Made by a program: the position numbers and the translations under genes | Part shown: positions 28,401 to 43,400 of the stretch, piece by piece | How positions within the stretch are numbered: the stretch's first letter is position 1 | Layout: each line of letters opens with the position of its first letter | The notes under the pieces: model-generated | Databases searched by the model: none | The model's input: the letters and a program-made list of their open reading frames with translations, nothing else | What the model was told of the DNA's origin: nothing | From: Vibrio ostreae | GTDB taxonomy: Bacteria; Pseudomonadota; Gammaproteobacteria; Enterobacterales; Vibrionaceae | Assembly (NCBI RefSeq): GCF_019226825.1 | Contig: NZ_CP076643.1 | Coordinates: forward strand, 620,001 to 684,000 | DNA length: 64,000 nt | Direction: 5' to 3'

Positions 28401-31400
28401 TGACCGACACCACCCAACTGGATCAAAGTGCGCCCACCAACAACGATGGCAGCAACCGCATTGTGTTCGACGATGGCGGCGATGAATTGCTGAGCGGCAG
28501 CGAAGCGACCAGCGTGACGTTGACCGGTAAAGTGGAAGCGGATGCGACGGTAACGGCGATCACCATCACCGACGGGACGACCACATTAACGGTCGACAGC
28601 GATGACATCTCTGTCGACTCAGAAGGCAATGTCTCGGTCATTGGCCAGGATCTGTCGGCTCTCAACGACGGCGAGCTGACCGTGACCATGAATGTGACTG
28701 ACGCGGCCGGTAACCCGGGCGCGGTGACCGACACCACTAAGCTGGACCAAAGCGCGCCCACCAACAACGATGGCAGCAATAGCATCGCGTTCGACGATGG
28801 CGGCGACGAGCTGCTGAGCCGCAGCGAAGCAAGCAGCGTGACGCTGACAGGGAAAGTGGAAGCGGACGCGACCGTGACTGACATCACCATCACTGATGGC
28901 GACACCACGCTGACGGTTAACGCCAGCGATATTAGTGTCGATGCAGACGGCAATGTCTCTGTCGCAGGCCAGGACTTGTCCGGCCTGAACGACGGCGAGC
29001 TGACGGTGACCATGACTGTCACCGACGCGGCCGGCAACCCGGGCGCCGTGACCGACACCACCGAACTGGATCAAAGTGCGCCCACCAACAACGATGGCAG
29101 CAACAGCATTAACTTTGTTGATGGCGGCGATGAGCTGCTGAGCCGCAGCGAAGCGAGCAGTGTGACGTTGACTGGTAAAGTGGAAGCGGACGCGACGGTA
29201 ACGGGTATCACCATCACCGACGGTACAACCACATTGACGGTCAACAGTGATGACATCACCGTCGACGCAGACGGTAATGTCTCGGTGAGAGGCCAGGACT
29301 TGTCCGGCCTGAACGACGGCGAGCTGACCGTGACCATGAATGTGACCGACGCGGCCGGCAACCCGGGCGCGGTGACCGACACGACCGAACTGGATCAAAG
29401 TGCGCCCACCAACAACGATGGCAGCAACAGCATCGCGTTCGACGATGGCGGCGATGAACTGCTCAGCCGCAGCGAAGCAAGCAGCGTGACGTTGACCGGT
29501 AAAGTGGAAGCGGACGCGACGGTAACGGACATCAGCATCACCGACGGCGACACCACGCTGACTGTAGCGGCGGCAGACATCACCGTCGACGCAGACGGCA
29601 ATGTCTCGGTGAGAGGCCAGGACTTGTCCGGTCTGAATGACGGCGAGCTGACCGTGACCATGAATGTGACCGACGCCGCCGGCAACCCGGGCGCCGTGAC
29701 CGACACCACTAAGCTGGATCAAAGTGCGCCGGAAAATAATGACGGCAGCAACAGCATTAACTTTGTTGATGGCGGCGATGAGCTGCTGAGCCGCAGCGAA
29801 GCGACCAGCGTGACGTTGACTGGTAAAGTGGAAGCGGACGCGACGGTAACGGACATCAGCATCACCGACGGCGACACCACGCTGACTGTAGCGGCGGCAG
29901 ACATCACCGTCGACGCAGACGGCAATGTCTCGGTGAGAGGCCAGGACTTGTCCGGTCTGAATGACGGCGAACTGACTGTGACCATGAGCGTCACCGACGC
30001 CGCGGGTAACCCGGGCACGGTGACCGACACGACTGAACTGGATCAAAGCGCACCGGAAAATAATGACGGCAGCAACCGCATTAACTTTGTTGATGGCGGC
30101 GATGAGCTGCTGAGCCGCAGCGAAGCAAGCAGCGTGACGTTGACCGGTAAAGTGGAAGCGGACGCGACGGTAACGGGCATCACCATCACCGACGGGACGA
30201 TCACATTAACGGTCAACAGTGAGGACATCACGGTCGATGCAGACGGCAATGTCTCGGTGAGAGGCCAGGACTTGTCCGGCCTGAATGACGGCGAGCTGAC
30301 CGTGACCATGAATGTGACCGACGCCGCGGGCAACCCGGGCGCGGTGACCGACACCACCCAACTGGATCAAAGCGCGCCAGCCAACAACGATGGCAGCAAC
30401 AGCATTAACTTTGTTGATGGCGGCGATGAGCTGCTGAGCCGCAGCGAAGCGAGCAGCGTGACGTTGACCGGTAAAGTGGAAGCGGACGCGACGGTAACGG
30501 GCATCACCATTACGGACGGCGATACCACGCTGACTGTGGCGGCGGCAGACATCACCGTCGACGCAAACGGCAATGTCTCTGTCGCAGGCCAGGACTTATC
30601 CGGTCTGAACGACGGCGAGCTGACCGTGACCATGAATGTGACTGACGCCGCGGGCAACCCGGGCGCCGTGACCGACACGACCGAACTGGATCAAAGTGCA
30701 CCGGAAAATAATGACGGCAGCAACAGCATTAACTTTGTTGATGGCGGCGATGAGCTGCTGAGCCGCAGCGAAGCGAGCAGCGTGACCCTGACCGGTAAAG
30801 TCGAAGCGGACGCGACGGTAACGGGCATCACCATCACCGACGGGACGATCACATTAACGGTCAACAGCGATGACATCACCGTCGATGCAGACGGCAATGT
30901 CTCTGTCGCAGGCCAAAACTTGTCTGGCCTGAATGACGGCGAGTTGACCGTGACCATGACTGTGACTGACGCGGCGGGTAACCCGGGCGCGGTCACCGAC
31001 ACGACCGAACTGGATCAACGTGCACCGGAAAATAATGACGGCAGCAACAGCATTAACTTTGTTGATGGCGGAGATGAGCTGCTGAGCCGCAGCGAAGCGA
31101 GCAGTGTGACGTTAACAGGTAAAGTGGAAGCGGATGCGACCGTCACTGGCATGACCATTACGGACGGCGACACCACGCTGACTGTGGCGGCAGCAGACAT
31201 CACCGTCGATGCAGACGGCAATGTCTCGGTCAGTGGCCAGGACTTGTCCGGCCTGAACGACGGCGAGCTGACCGTGACCATGAATGTGACTGACGCGGCC
31301 GGTAACCCGGGCACGGTGACCGACACGACTGAACTGGATCAAAGCGCGCCAACCAACAACGATGGCCGCAATAGCATCGCGTTCAACGATGGCGGAGACG

Positions 31401-34400
31401 AGCTGCTGAGCCGCAGCGAAGCGAGCAGCGTGACGTTGACCGGTAAAGTGGAAGCGGACGCGACGGTCACTGGCATCACCATTACTGATGGCGACACCAC
31501 GCTGACTGTGGCGGCGGCAGACATCTCCGTCGACGCAAACGGTAATGTCTCTGTTACAGGCCAGGACTTGTCCGGCCTGAACGACGGCGAGCTGATCGTG
31601 ACCATGAATGTGACTGACGCGGCGGGCAACCCGGGCGCCGTGACCGACACGACCAAACTGGATCAAAGCGCTCCGGAAAATAATGACGGCAGCAACAGCA
31701 TTAACTTTGTTGATGGCGGCGATGAGCTGCTGAGCCGCAGCGAAGCGACCAGCGTGACGCTGACTGGTAAAGTGGAAGCGGACGCGACGGTAACGGCGAT
31801 CACCATTACTGACGGCGACACCACGCTGACTGTGGCGGCGGCAGACATCACGGTCGATGCAGACGGCAATGTGTCGGTCATTGGTCAAAACTTGTCTGGC
31901 CTGAACGACGGCGAACTGACTGTCACCATGAACGTCACCGATGCGGCGGGTAACCCGGGCACCGTGACCGACACGACTGAACTGGATCAAAGTGCGCCCA
32001 CCAACAACGATGGCAGCAATAGCATCGCGTTCAACGATGGCGGCGATGAGCTGCTGAGCCGCAGCGAAGCGAGCAGCGTGACGCTGACCGGTAAAGTGGA
32101 AGCGGACGCCACCGTGACCGGTATGACCATTACCGATGGCACGACCACATTGACGGTCAACAGTGATGACATCACGGTCGACGCAGACGGCAATGTCTCG
32201 GTCACAGGCCAGGACTTGTCCGGTCTGAATGACGGCGAGCTGACCGTGACCATGAATGTGACCGACGCGGCCGGTAACCCGGGCGCCGTGATCGACACCA
32301 CCAAGCTGGATCAAAGCGCGCCGGAAAATAATGACGGCAGCAACAGCATTAACTTTGTTGATGGCGGTGATGAGCTGCTGAGTAGCAGCGAAGCAAGCAG
32401 CGTGACGCTGACCGGTAAAGTGGAAGCGGACGCGACCGTGACCGGCATCACCATCACCGATGGGATGACCACATTAACGGTCGACAGCGATGACATCTCC
32501 GTCGACGCAGACGGCAATGTCTCTGTCGCAGGCCAGGACTTGTCCGGCCTGAATGACGGCGAGCTGACCGTGACCATGAATGTGACTGACGCCGCGGGCA
32601 ACCCGGGCACCGTGACCGACACCACCCAGCTGGATCAAAGTGAGCCCACCAACAACGATGGCAGCAACAGCATTGCGTTCAACGATGGCGGTGATGAGCT
32701 GCTGAGTAGCAGCGAAGCAAGCAGCGTGACGTTGACCGGTAAAGTGGAAGCGGATGCGACGGTAACGGGCATCACCATCACTGATGGCGACACCACGCTG
32801 ACGGTTAACGCCAGCGATATTAGTGTCGATACAGAAGGCAATGTCTCGGTCGCAGGCCAAAACTTGTCTGGCCTGAATGACGGTGAGCTGACCGTGACCA
32901 TGAATGTGACTGACGCCGCGGGCAACCCGGGCACCGTGACCGACACGACCGAACTGGATCAAAGCGCACCAACCAACAACGATGGCAGCAACCGCATTAA
33001 CTTTGTTGATGGTGGCGACGAACTGCTGAGCCGCAGCGAAGCGACCAGCGTGACCCTGACCGGTAAAGTGGAAGCGGATGCGACCGTCACTGGCATCACC
33101 ATTACTGACGGCGACACGACGCTGACGGTTAACGCCAGCGATATTAGTGTGGATGCAGACGGCAATGTGTCTGTGAGTGGCCAAAACTTGTCTGGCCTGA
33201 ACGACGGTGAGCTGACCGTGACCATGAATGTGACTGACGCAGCGGGCAACCCGGGCTTGGTCACCGACACCACCGAACTGGATCAAAGCGCGCCAACCAA
33301 CAACGATGGCGACAACAGTATTGCGTTCAACGATGGCGGCGATGAGCTGCTGAGTAGCAGCGAAGCCAGCAGCGTGACGTTGACCGGTAAAGTGGAAGCG
33401 GACGCGACGGTAACGGGCATCAGCATCACCGACGGCGACACCACGCTGACGGTTAACGCCAGCGATATTAGTGTCGATACAGACGGCAATGTATCGGTCA
33501 CAGGCCAAAACTTGTCTGGTCTGAACGACGGCGAACTGACCGTGACCATGAATGTGACTGACGCGGCCGGCAACCCGGGCGCGGTGACTGACACCACCCA
33601 ACTGGATCAAAGCGCACCCACCAACAACGATGGCAGCAATAGCATCGCGTTCGACGATGGCGGCGATGAACTGCTGAGCCGCAGCGAAGCGACCAGCGTG
33701 ACGCTGACTGGTAAAGTGGAAGCGGACGCGACCGTGACCGGCATCACCATCACCGACGGGACGACCACATTGACGGTCGACAGCGATGACATCTCCGTCG
33801 ACGCAGACGGCAATGTCTCTGTTATTGGCCAGGATCTGTCGGCTCTCAATGACGGCGAGCTGATCGTGACCATGAATGTGACCGACGCCGCGGGTAACCC
33901 GGGCGCCGTGACCGACACCACCGAGCTGGATCAAAGTGCGCCCACCAACAACGATGGCAGCAACAGTATTAACTTTGTTGATGGCGGCGATGAACTGCTG
34001 AGCCGCAGCGAAGCGACCAGCGTGACCCTGACAGGGAAAGTGGAAGCGGACGCGACGGTAACGGGCATCACCATCACCGACGGGGCGAGCACATTGACGG
34101 TTAACAGTGATGACATCACCGTCGACGCAGACGGTAATGTCTCAGTGAGTGGCCAGGATCTGTCCACTCTCAACGACGGCGAGCTGACCGTGACCATGAA
34201 TGTGACCGACGCCGCGGGTAACCCGGGCGCCGTGACCGACACCACTAAGCTGGATCAAAGCGCACCGGAAAATAATGACGGCAGCAACAGCATCGCGTTC
34301 AACGATGGCGGCGATGAGCTGCTGAGTAGCAGCGAAGCGACCAGCGTGACGCTGACCGGTAAAGTGGAAGCGGACGCGACGGTGAATGGCATCAACATCA

Positions 34401-37400
34401 CTGATGGCGACACCACGCTGACGGTTAACGCCAGCGATATTAGTGTGGATGCAGACGGCAATGTCTCAGTGAGTGGCCAGGATCTGTCCGCTCTCAACGA
34501 CGGCGAGCTGACGGTGACCATGAATGTGACCGACGCCGCGGGTAACCCGGGCTCAGTCACCGACACCACCAAACTGGATCAAAGTGCGCCCACCAACAAC
34601 GATGGCAGCAACAGCATTAACTTTGTTGATGGCGGCGATGAACTGCTGAGCCGCAGCGAAGCGACCAGCGTGACGTTGACCGGTAAAGTGGAAGTGGACG
34701 CGACCGTCACTGGCATCACCATTACTGACGGCGACACCACGCTGACGGTTAACGCCAGCGATATTAGTGTCGATGCAGACGGCAATGTCTCTGTGGCAGG
34801 CCAAAACTTGTCTGGCCTGAACGATGGCGAGCTGACTGTGGCCATGAATGTGACCGACGCCGCAGGCAACCCGGGCGCCGTGACCGATACCACCCAGCTG
34901 GATCAAAGTGCGCCGGAAAATAACGATGGCAGCAACAGCATTAACTTTGTTGATGGCGGCGATGAACTGCTGAGCCGCAGCGAAGCGACCAGCGTGACGT
35001 TGACCGGTAAAGTGGAAGCGGACGCGACGATCACCGGTATGACCATTACTGACGGCGACACCACGCTGACGGTTAACGCCAGCGATATTAGTGTGGATGC
35101 AGACGGCAATGTGTCGGTCATTGGCCAGGACTTATCCGGCCTGAACGACGGCGAGCTGACCGTGACCATGAATGTGACTGACGCGGCCGGCAACCCGGGC
35201 TCCGTGACCGACACGACCGAACTGGATCAACGTGCGCCGGAAAATAATGACGGCAGCAACAGCATTAACTTTGTTGATGGCGGCGACGAGCTGCTGAGCA
35301 GCAGCGAAGCGACCAGCGTGACCCTGATAGGTAAAGTCGAGGCGGATGCCACCGTGACCGGCATGACCATCACCGACGGGACGACCACATTGACGGTCAA
35401 CAGTGATGACATCTCCGTCGACGCAGAAGGCATTGTCTCTGTCGCAGGCCAAAACTTGTCCGGCCTGAACGACGGCGAGCTGACCGTGACCATGAATGTG
35501 ACCGACGCCGCCGGCAACCCGGGCATCGTGACCGACACCACCAAGCTGGATCAAAGTGCGCCCACCAACAACGATGGCAGCAACCGCATTAACTTTGTTG
35601 ATGGCGGCGATGAATTGCTGAGTAGCAGCGAAGCGACCAGCGTGACGTTGACCGGTAAAGTGGAAGCGGGCGCGACGGTGACGGGCATCACCATCACCGA
35701 CGGGACGATCACATTAACGGTCAACAGCGATGACATTACCGTCGATGCAGACGGCAATGTCTCTGTCACAGGCCAGGATCTGTCCGACCTGAACGACGGC
35801 GAACTGACCGTGACCATGAGTGTCACCGACGCGGCCGGTAACCCGGGCGCCGTGACCGACACCACCCAACTGGATCAAAGTGCGCCCAACAACAACGATG
35901 GCAGCAACAGCATTAACTTTGTTGATGGCGGCGATGAGCTGCTGAGCCGCAGCGAAGCAAGCAGCGTGACGTTGACCGGTAAAGTGGAAGCGGACGCGAC
36001 AGTAACGGGCATCACCATTACGGACGGCGACACCACGCTGACTGTAGCGGCGGCAGACATCACGGTCGACGCAGACGGTAATGTCTCTGTTATTGGCCAG
36101 GATCTGTCGGCTCTCAATGACGGCGAGCTGACCGTGACCATGAATGTGACCGACGTCGCGGGCAACCCGGGCGCCGTGACCGACACCACCGAGCTGGATC
36201 AAAGTGCGCCAACCAACAACGATGGCAGCAACAGCATTAACTTTGTTGATGGCGGCGATGAGCTGCTGAGTAGCAGCGAAGCAAGCAGCGTGACGTTGAC
36301 CGGTAAAGTGGAAGCGGACGCGACCGTGACCGGCATTACCATCACCGATGGGATGACCACATTAACGGTCGACAGCGATGACATCACGGTCGACGCAGAC
36401 GGCAATGTGTCTGTGAGTGGCCAAAACTTGTCTGGCCTGAACGACGGTGAGCTGACCGTGACCATGAATGTGACTGACGCTGCAGGCAACCCGGGCGCCG
36501 TGACCGACACCACCGAACTGGATCAAAGCGCACCGGAAAATAATGACGGCAGCAACAGCATTAACTTTGTTGATGGCGGCGATGAACTGCTGAGCCGCAG
36601 CGAAGCGAGCAGTGTGACGTTGACCGGTAAAGTGGAAGCGGACGCGACCGTCACTGGCATCACCATCACCGATGGCACGACCACATTGACGGTCAACAGT
36701 GATGACATCACGGTCGACGCAGACGGCATTGTCTCTGTCGCAGGCCAGGACTTATCCGGCCTGAACGACGGCGAACTGACCGTGACCATGAACGTCACCG
36801 ACGCCGCGGGCAACCCGGGCGCGCTCACCGACACCACCAAACTGGATCAAAGCGCACCGGAAAATAATGACGGCAGCAACAGCATTAACTTTGTTGATGG
36901 CGGCGATGAACTGCTGAGCCGCAGCGAAGCGACCAGTGTGACGTTGACCGGTAAAGTGGAAGCGGACGCGACCGTCACTGGCATCACCATCACCGATGGC
37001 ACGACCACATTGACGGTCAACAGTAATGACATCACGGTCGACGCAGACGGCAATGTCTCTGTCATTGGCCAGGACTTGTCCGGCCTTAACGACGGCGAGC
37101 TGACCGTGATCTTGAATGTGACTGACGCGGCCGGTAACCCGGGCGCCGTGACCGATACCACCCAGCTGGATCAAAGTGCGCCCATCAACAACGATGGCAG
37201 CAATAGCATCGCGTTCAACGATGGCGGCGATGAACTGCTGAGCCGCAGCGAAGCAAGCAGCGTGACGTTGACCGGTAAAGTGGAAGCGGATGCGACGGTA
37301 ACGGCGATCACCATCACCGACGGGACGACCACATTAACGGTCGACAGCGATGACATCTCTGTCGACTCAGAAGGCAATGTCTCTGTGGCAGGCCAGGACT

Positions 37401-40400
37401 TGTCCGGCCTGAATGACGGTGAGCTGACCGTGACCATGAATGTGACCGACGCGGCGGGCAACCCGGGCGCCGTGACTGACACCACCGAACTGGATCAAAG
37501 CGCACCGGAAAATAATGACGGCAGCAACAGCATTAACTTTGTTGATGGTGGCGACGAACTGCTGAGCCGCAGCGAAGCGACCAGCGTGACGCTGACTGGT
37601 AAAGTGGAAGCGGACGCGACGGTAACGGCGATCACCATTACTGACGGCGACACCACGCTGACTGTGGCGGCGGCAGACATCACGGTCGATGCAGACGGCA
37701 ATGTGTCGGTCATTGGTCAAAACTTGTCTGGCCTGAACGACGGCGAACTGACTGTCACCATGAACGTCACCGACGCGGCCGGTAACCCGGGCGCGGTGAC
37801 CGACACCACCCAACTGGATCAAAGCGCACCGGAAAATAATGACGGCAGCAACCGCATTAACTTTGTTGATGGCGGTGATGAGCTGCTGAGTAGCAGCGAA
37901 GCAAGCAGCGTGACGCTGACCGGTAAAGTGGAAGCGGACGCGACGGTGACGGGCATCACCATCACCGACGGGACGATCACATTAACGGTCAACAGCGATG
38001 ACATCACCGTCGATGCAGACGGCAATGTCTCTGTCGCAGGCCAAAACTTGTCTGGCCTGAATGACGGCGAGCTGACCGTGACCATGACTGTGACTGACGC
38101 GGCCGGTAACCCGGGCGCCGTGACCGACACCACTAAGCTGGATCAAAGTGCGCCGGAAAATAACGATGGTGACAACAGCATCGCGTTCAACGATGGCGGC
38201 GACGAGCTGCTGAGCCGCAGTGAAGCGACCAGCGTGACCCTGACAGGGAAAGTGGAAGCGGACGCGACGGTCACTGGCATGACCATTACGGACGGCGACA
38301 CCACGCTGACTGTGGCGGCGGCAGACATCACGGTCGACGCAGACGGCAATGTCTCAGTGAGTGGCCAGGACTTGTCCGGCCTGAATGACGGCGAGCTGAC
38401 CGTGACCATGAGTGTGACCGACGCGGCCGGTAACCCGGGCGCGGTGACCGACACCACCCAACTGGATCAAAGCGCACCGGAAAATAATGACGGCAGCAAC
38501 CGCATTAACTTTGTTGATGGCGGTGATGAGCTGCTGAGTAGCAGCGAAGCAAGCAGCGTGACGCTGACCGGTAAAGTGGAAGCGGACGCGACGGTGACGG
38601 GCATCACCATCACCGACGGGACGATCACATTAACGGTCAACAGCGATGACATCACCGTCGATGCAGACGGCAATGTCTCTGTCGCAGGCCAAAACTTGTC
38701 TGGCCTGAATGACGGCGAGCTGACCGTGACCATGACTGTGACTGACGCGGCCGGTAACCCGGGCGCCGTGACCGACACCACTAAGCTGGATCAAAGTGCG
38801 CCGGAAAATAACGATGGTGACAACAGCATCGCGTTCAACGATGGCGGCGACGAGCTGCTGAGCCGCAGTGAAGCGACCAGCGTGACCCTGACAGGGAAAG
38901 TGGAAGCGGACGCGACGGTCACTGGCATGACCATTACGGACGGCGACACCACGCTGACTGTGGCGGCGGCAGACATCACGGTCGACGCAGACGGCAATGT
39001 CTCAGTGAGTGGCCAGGACTTGTCCGGCCTGAATGACGGCGAGCTGACCGTGACCATGAGTGTGACCGACGCGGCCGGCAACCCGGGCGCCGTGACCGAC
39101 ACGACCGAACTGGATCAAAGCGCACCGGAAAATAATGACGGCAGCAACAGCATTAACTTTGTTGATGGCGGTGATGAGCTGCTGAGTAGCAGCGAAGCAA
39201 GCAGCGTGACGCTGACCGGTAAAGTGGAAGCGGACGCGACCGTGACCGGTATGACCATCACCGACGGGACGACCACATTGACGGTCAACAGTAATGACAT
39301 CACGGTCGACGCAGACGGTAATGTCTCTGTTATTGGCCAGGATCTGTCGGCTCTCAATGACGGCGAGCTGACCGTGACCATGAATGTGACCGACGTCGCG
39401 GGCAACCCGGGCGCCGTGACCGACACCACCGAGCTGGATCAAAGTGCGCCCACCAACAACGATGGCAGTAATAGCATCGCGTTCAACGATGGCGGCGATG
39501 AACTGCTGAGCCGCAGCGAAGCGATCAGCGTGACGTTGACCGGTAAAGTGGAAGCGGACGCGACCGTGACCGGCATCACCATCACCGACGGGACGACCAC
39601 ATTAACGGTCGACAGCGATGACATCACCGTCGACGCAGACGGCAATGTCTCTGTCACAGGCCAGGACTTGTCCGGCCTGAACGACGGCGAACTGACGGTG
39701 ACCATGAGTGTCACCGACGCGGCCGGTAACCCGGGCGCCGTGACCGACACGACCGAACTGGATCAAAGCGCACCGGAAAATAATGACGGCAGCAACAGCA
39801 TTAACTTTGTTGATGGCGGCGATGAGCTGCTGAGCCGCAGCGAAGCGACCAGCGTGACGCTGACTGGTAAAGTGGAAGCGGATGCCACCGTGACCGGCAT
39901 GACCATCACCGACGGGACAACCACATTGACGGTTAACAGTGATGACATCACGGTCGACGCAGACGGCAATGTCTCAGTGACTGGCCAGGATCTGTCCGGC
40001 TTAAATGATGGCGAGCTGACTGTGACCATGAATGTGACTGACGCAGCGGGCAACCCGGGCTTGGTCACCGACACCAGCGAACTGGATCAAAGTGCGCCGG
40101 AAAATAACGATGGTGACAACAGCATCGCGTTCGACGATGGCGGCGATGAACTGCTGAGCCGCAGCGAAGCGACCAGTGTGACGTTGAGCGGTAAGGTGGA
40201 AGCGGACGCGACCGTGACCGGCATCACCATCACCGACGGGACGACCACATTAACGGTCGACAGCGATGACATCTCTGTCGACGCAGACGGCAATGTCTCG
40301 GTTGCAGGCCAGGACTTGTCCGGCCTGAATGACGGCGAGCTGACGGTGACCATGACTGTGACCGACGCCGCGGGTAACCCGGGCGCGGTGACCGACACCA

Positions 40401-43400
40401 CCGAGCTGGATCAAAGTGCGCCCACCAACAACGATGGCAGCAACAGCATTAACTTTGTTGATGGCGGCGATGAACTGCTCAGCCGCAGCGAAGCGACCAG
40501 CGTGACGCTGACTGGTAAAGTGGAAGCGGACGCGACCGTGACCGGCATCACCATCACCGACGGGACGACCACATTGACGGTCAACAGTAATGACATCACC
40601 GTCGACGCAGACGGTAATGTCTCTGTCACAGGCCAGGATCTGTCCGACCTGAACGACGGCGAACTGACTGTGACCATGAGTGTCACCGACGCGGCCGGTA
40701 ACCCGGGCGCCGTGACCGACACCACTAAGCTGGACCAAAGCGCGCCCACCAACAACGATGGCAGCAACAGCATTAACTTTGTTGATGGCGGCGATGAACT
40801 GCTGAGCCGCAGCGAAGCGAGCAGCGTGACGCTGACTGGTAAAGTGGAAGCGGATGCGACCGTGACTGGCATCACCATTACTGACGGCGACACGACGCTG
40901 ACGGTCAACGCCAGCGATATTAGTGTGGATGCAGACGGCAATGTGTCTGTGAGTGGCCAAAACTTGTCTGGCCTGAACGACGGTGAGCTGACCGTGACCA
41001 TGAATGTGACTGACGCGGCCGGCAACCCGGGCGCGGTGACTGACACCACCGAACTGGATCAAAGTGCGCCCACCAACAACGATGGCGACAACAGTATTGC
41101 GTTCAACGATGGCGGTGATGAGCTGCTGAGTAGCAGCGAAGCGAGCAGCGTGACGCTGACCGGTAAAGTGGAAGCGGACGCGACCGTCACGGGCATCACC
41201 ATCACCGACGGCGACACCACGCTGACTGTGGCGGCGGCAGACATCACGGTCGACGCAAACGGCAATGTCTCTGTCACAGGCCAGGACTTATCCGGTCTGA
41301 ATGACGGCGAGCTGACCGTGACCATGAATGTGACTGACGCCGCGGGTAACCCGGGTGCCGTGACCGACACCACCGAGCTGGATCAGACCGGTCCTTCTCC
41401 AATAGCTAACAGCATTGTGTTTGAAGACGGCGGCGATAACTTCGTCAACAGTGATGAAGCGAGCAGCGTCGACCTGAGCGGTGAAGTGGAAGCGGGCCAC
41501 CGCGTGAGCCGCATAGTAATCAGTGATGGTAATGCTGAGCACGATATCGTAGTGGCTGACGAAGACATCTTGGTGGCTGCGGACGGCACGGTGACCGTGG
41601 CGGATCAGGATTTATCCGGATTCAACGAAGGCACACTGACCGTCACCATGACCGTGGTCGACCCGGCGGGCAATGACCTGGCGGTGACGGATACCACGGT
41701 GCTGGATCTGACTTTTGCTACTGCAGGTAACGCTACAAACGATGATGCGGTAACTAAAGAGGATACCGCGATAACGGTTGACGTTTTGGCGAACGATTCT
41801 GACTCCACTTACAGCGGAGAGCTGACTTTGGTTGCCGGATCTGTCTCTTTGGCAGAAGGCTTTGAAAATGCAGGTACAGTGGCAATTGTTAACAACCAGA
41901 TTGTCTTTACACCGGCAAATAACTTCAGTGGTGAAGATATCGTCGTGAATTACACCGCGATGGATGCTGAAGGCAATACTGCTAATGCGACACTGACTTT
42001 GGATGTTACACCAGTTGCAGATGCGCCTAAATTTGAAGACTCTGCTGTCAATTCGAATCCGGGAGATGGTCTGACTATAGAGACCTGGACCGGAGTTTAT
42101 CCAGAAGATTCTCAAGGTAACTGGGATGGCTCAGGTGTCTCTGCTGATCGACTGGAAGCTGTGGTGCGTGCTTATGTGAGTGGAAGTGCTACCGCTGATA
42201 GTTATAACTCTTCAACCATTCAGACCGTGACAGGAAGTACCTACAGTGGTCAGGGGACATTAACGGTTATTTCCGGGTTCATTTATCTTGAGGCGAATAC
42301 AGTGTATGCCTTTGGTGGTCAAGCCGATGACAGCCTGTATGTGAAAGTCGGAAGTGATATCGACGCTTCGGCAACGTGGGGAACTGGGGCACAAGTTTCA
42401 GGTGATACGGTGACGGTGGAAGAGTCCGGCTACTATCCAATTGAAATCGCGCATCACAATGAACACGCTGATGGCTCTTATGAGGTTAATATTACCGCGA
42501 ATGGTGTTACATCGAGCTTAAGTACTGAGCACTTCTCGCTGTTTAGCGATATGGATGCCATTGTTGCATCTGGTATTCGTTTAGCCGGGACCGTCAGCGA
42601 CGAACAAGGGAACCTGGATCACTACATTGCCTATTTAGTTAACGAGGGCGATGAAGACACAAGTATTCCATTGACGTCATTCACTGTAGATGTGACAGAT
42701 GACTCTGAAACTATCACCGAGGTGACTGTAACCGGAGCTCCGGTCGGAACGGTACTCACTGACGGGACCAATACGATTACTTTTGTCACTGAAGGTCAGG
42801 TGATTTCAGTTAAAGATTTTGACTTTGAAAACATGTCACTGACGCCTCCGCAAGATTTTAACGGCACGATCAATCTAACCTTAACCGCCACTTCGACAGA
42901 AGGGGAACTGGCTGCGGTTGAGTCAGAACAGAGTGCTACAGCGACAAAACAGATCAGCGTTGAAGTGCATTCGGTAAATGATGCGCCAGAGTTGGAAAAT
43001 ATCACCTCTGTTTCGGTATCTGAAGAGGGACTTCCGGGCGGCAACCCTGATACTAATGGATCTGTTGATACTACAGACAACAAACAAGCGAGCGGAACAT
43101 TCGATGTCAGTGATGCTGATGGCGATGCTCTGGTACTGTCACTATCCAGTTCTGCGAGTTTGACCAGCGGTGGCGAAGACGTTGTCTGGCTTTGGGATAC
43201 TGATAGCAACACCTTAATTGGTTATGTTGGTGAAATTGGTGGTGACGATTATCAGTCTGTGGTGACGGTAACTCTGACCGAGCCACAAGCGGGTTCAACC
43301 CAATGGAGCTATAGTGTTGAATTACAGGCACCGCTTGATCATCCTGATACCAATTCAGAAGACGTTGTTGATTTTAATGTGACATTGGCAGTCTCAGACG

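Noticed and set aside
26801..41380. Possibility that the periodic array is a CRISPR or satellite array
   Set aside because: The repeats are contiguous, in frame, 324 bp long and code for Ig-like domains in one uninterrupted gene.
26191..41589. Dozens of long minus-strand open frames opposite the adhesin repeats, up to 486 codons
   Set aside because: They recur with the 324-bp period, have no ribosome sites, and read as the complement of a biased repeat. They are a by-product of repetition without stops.
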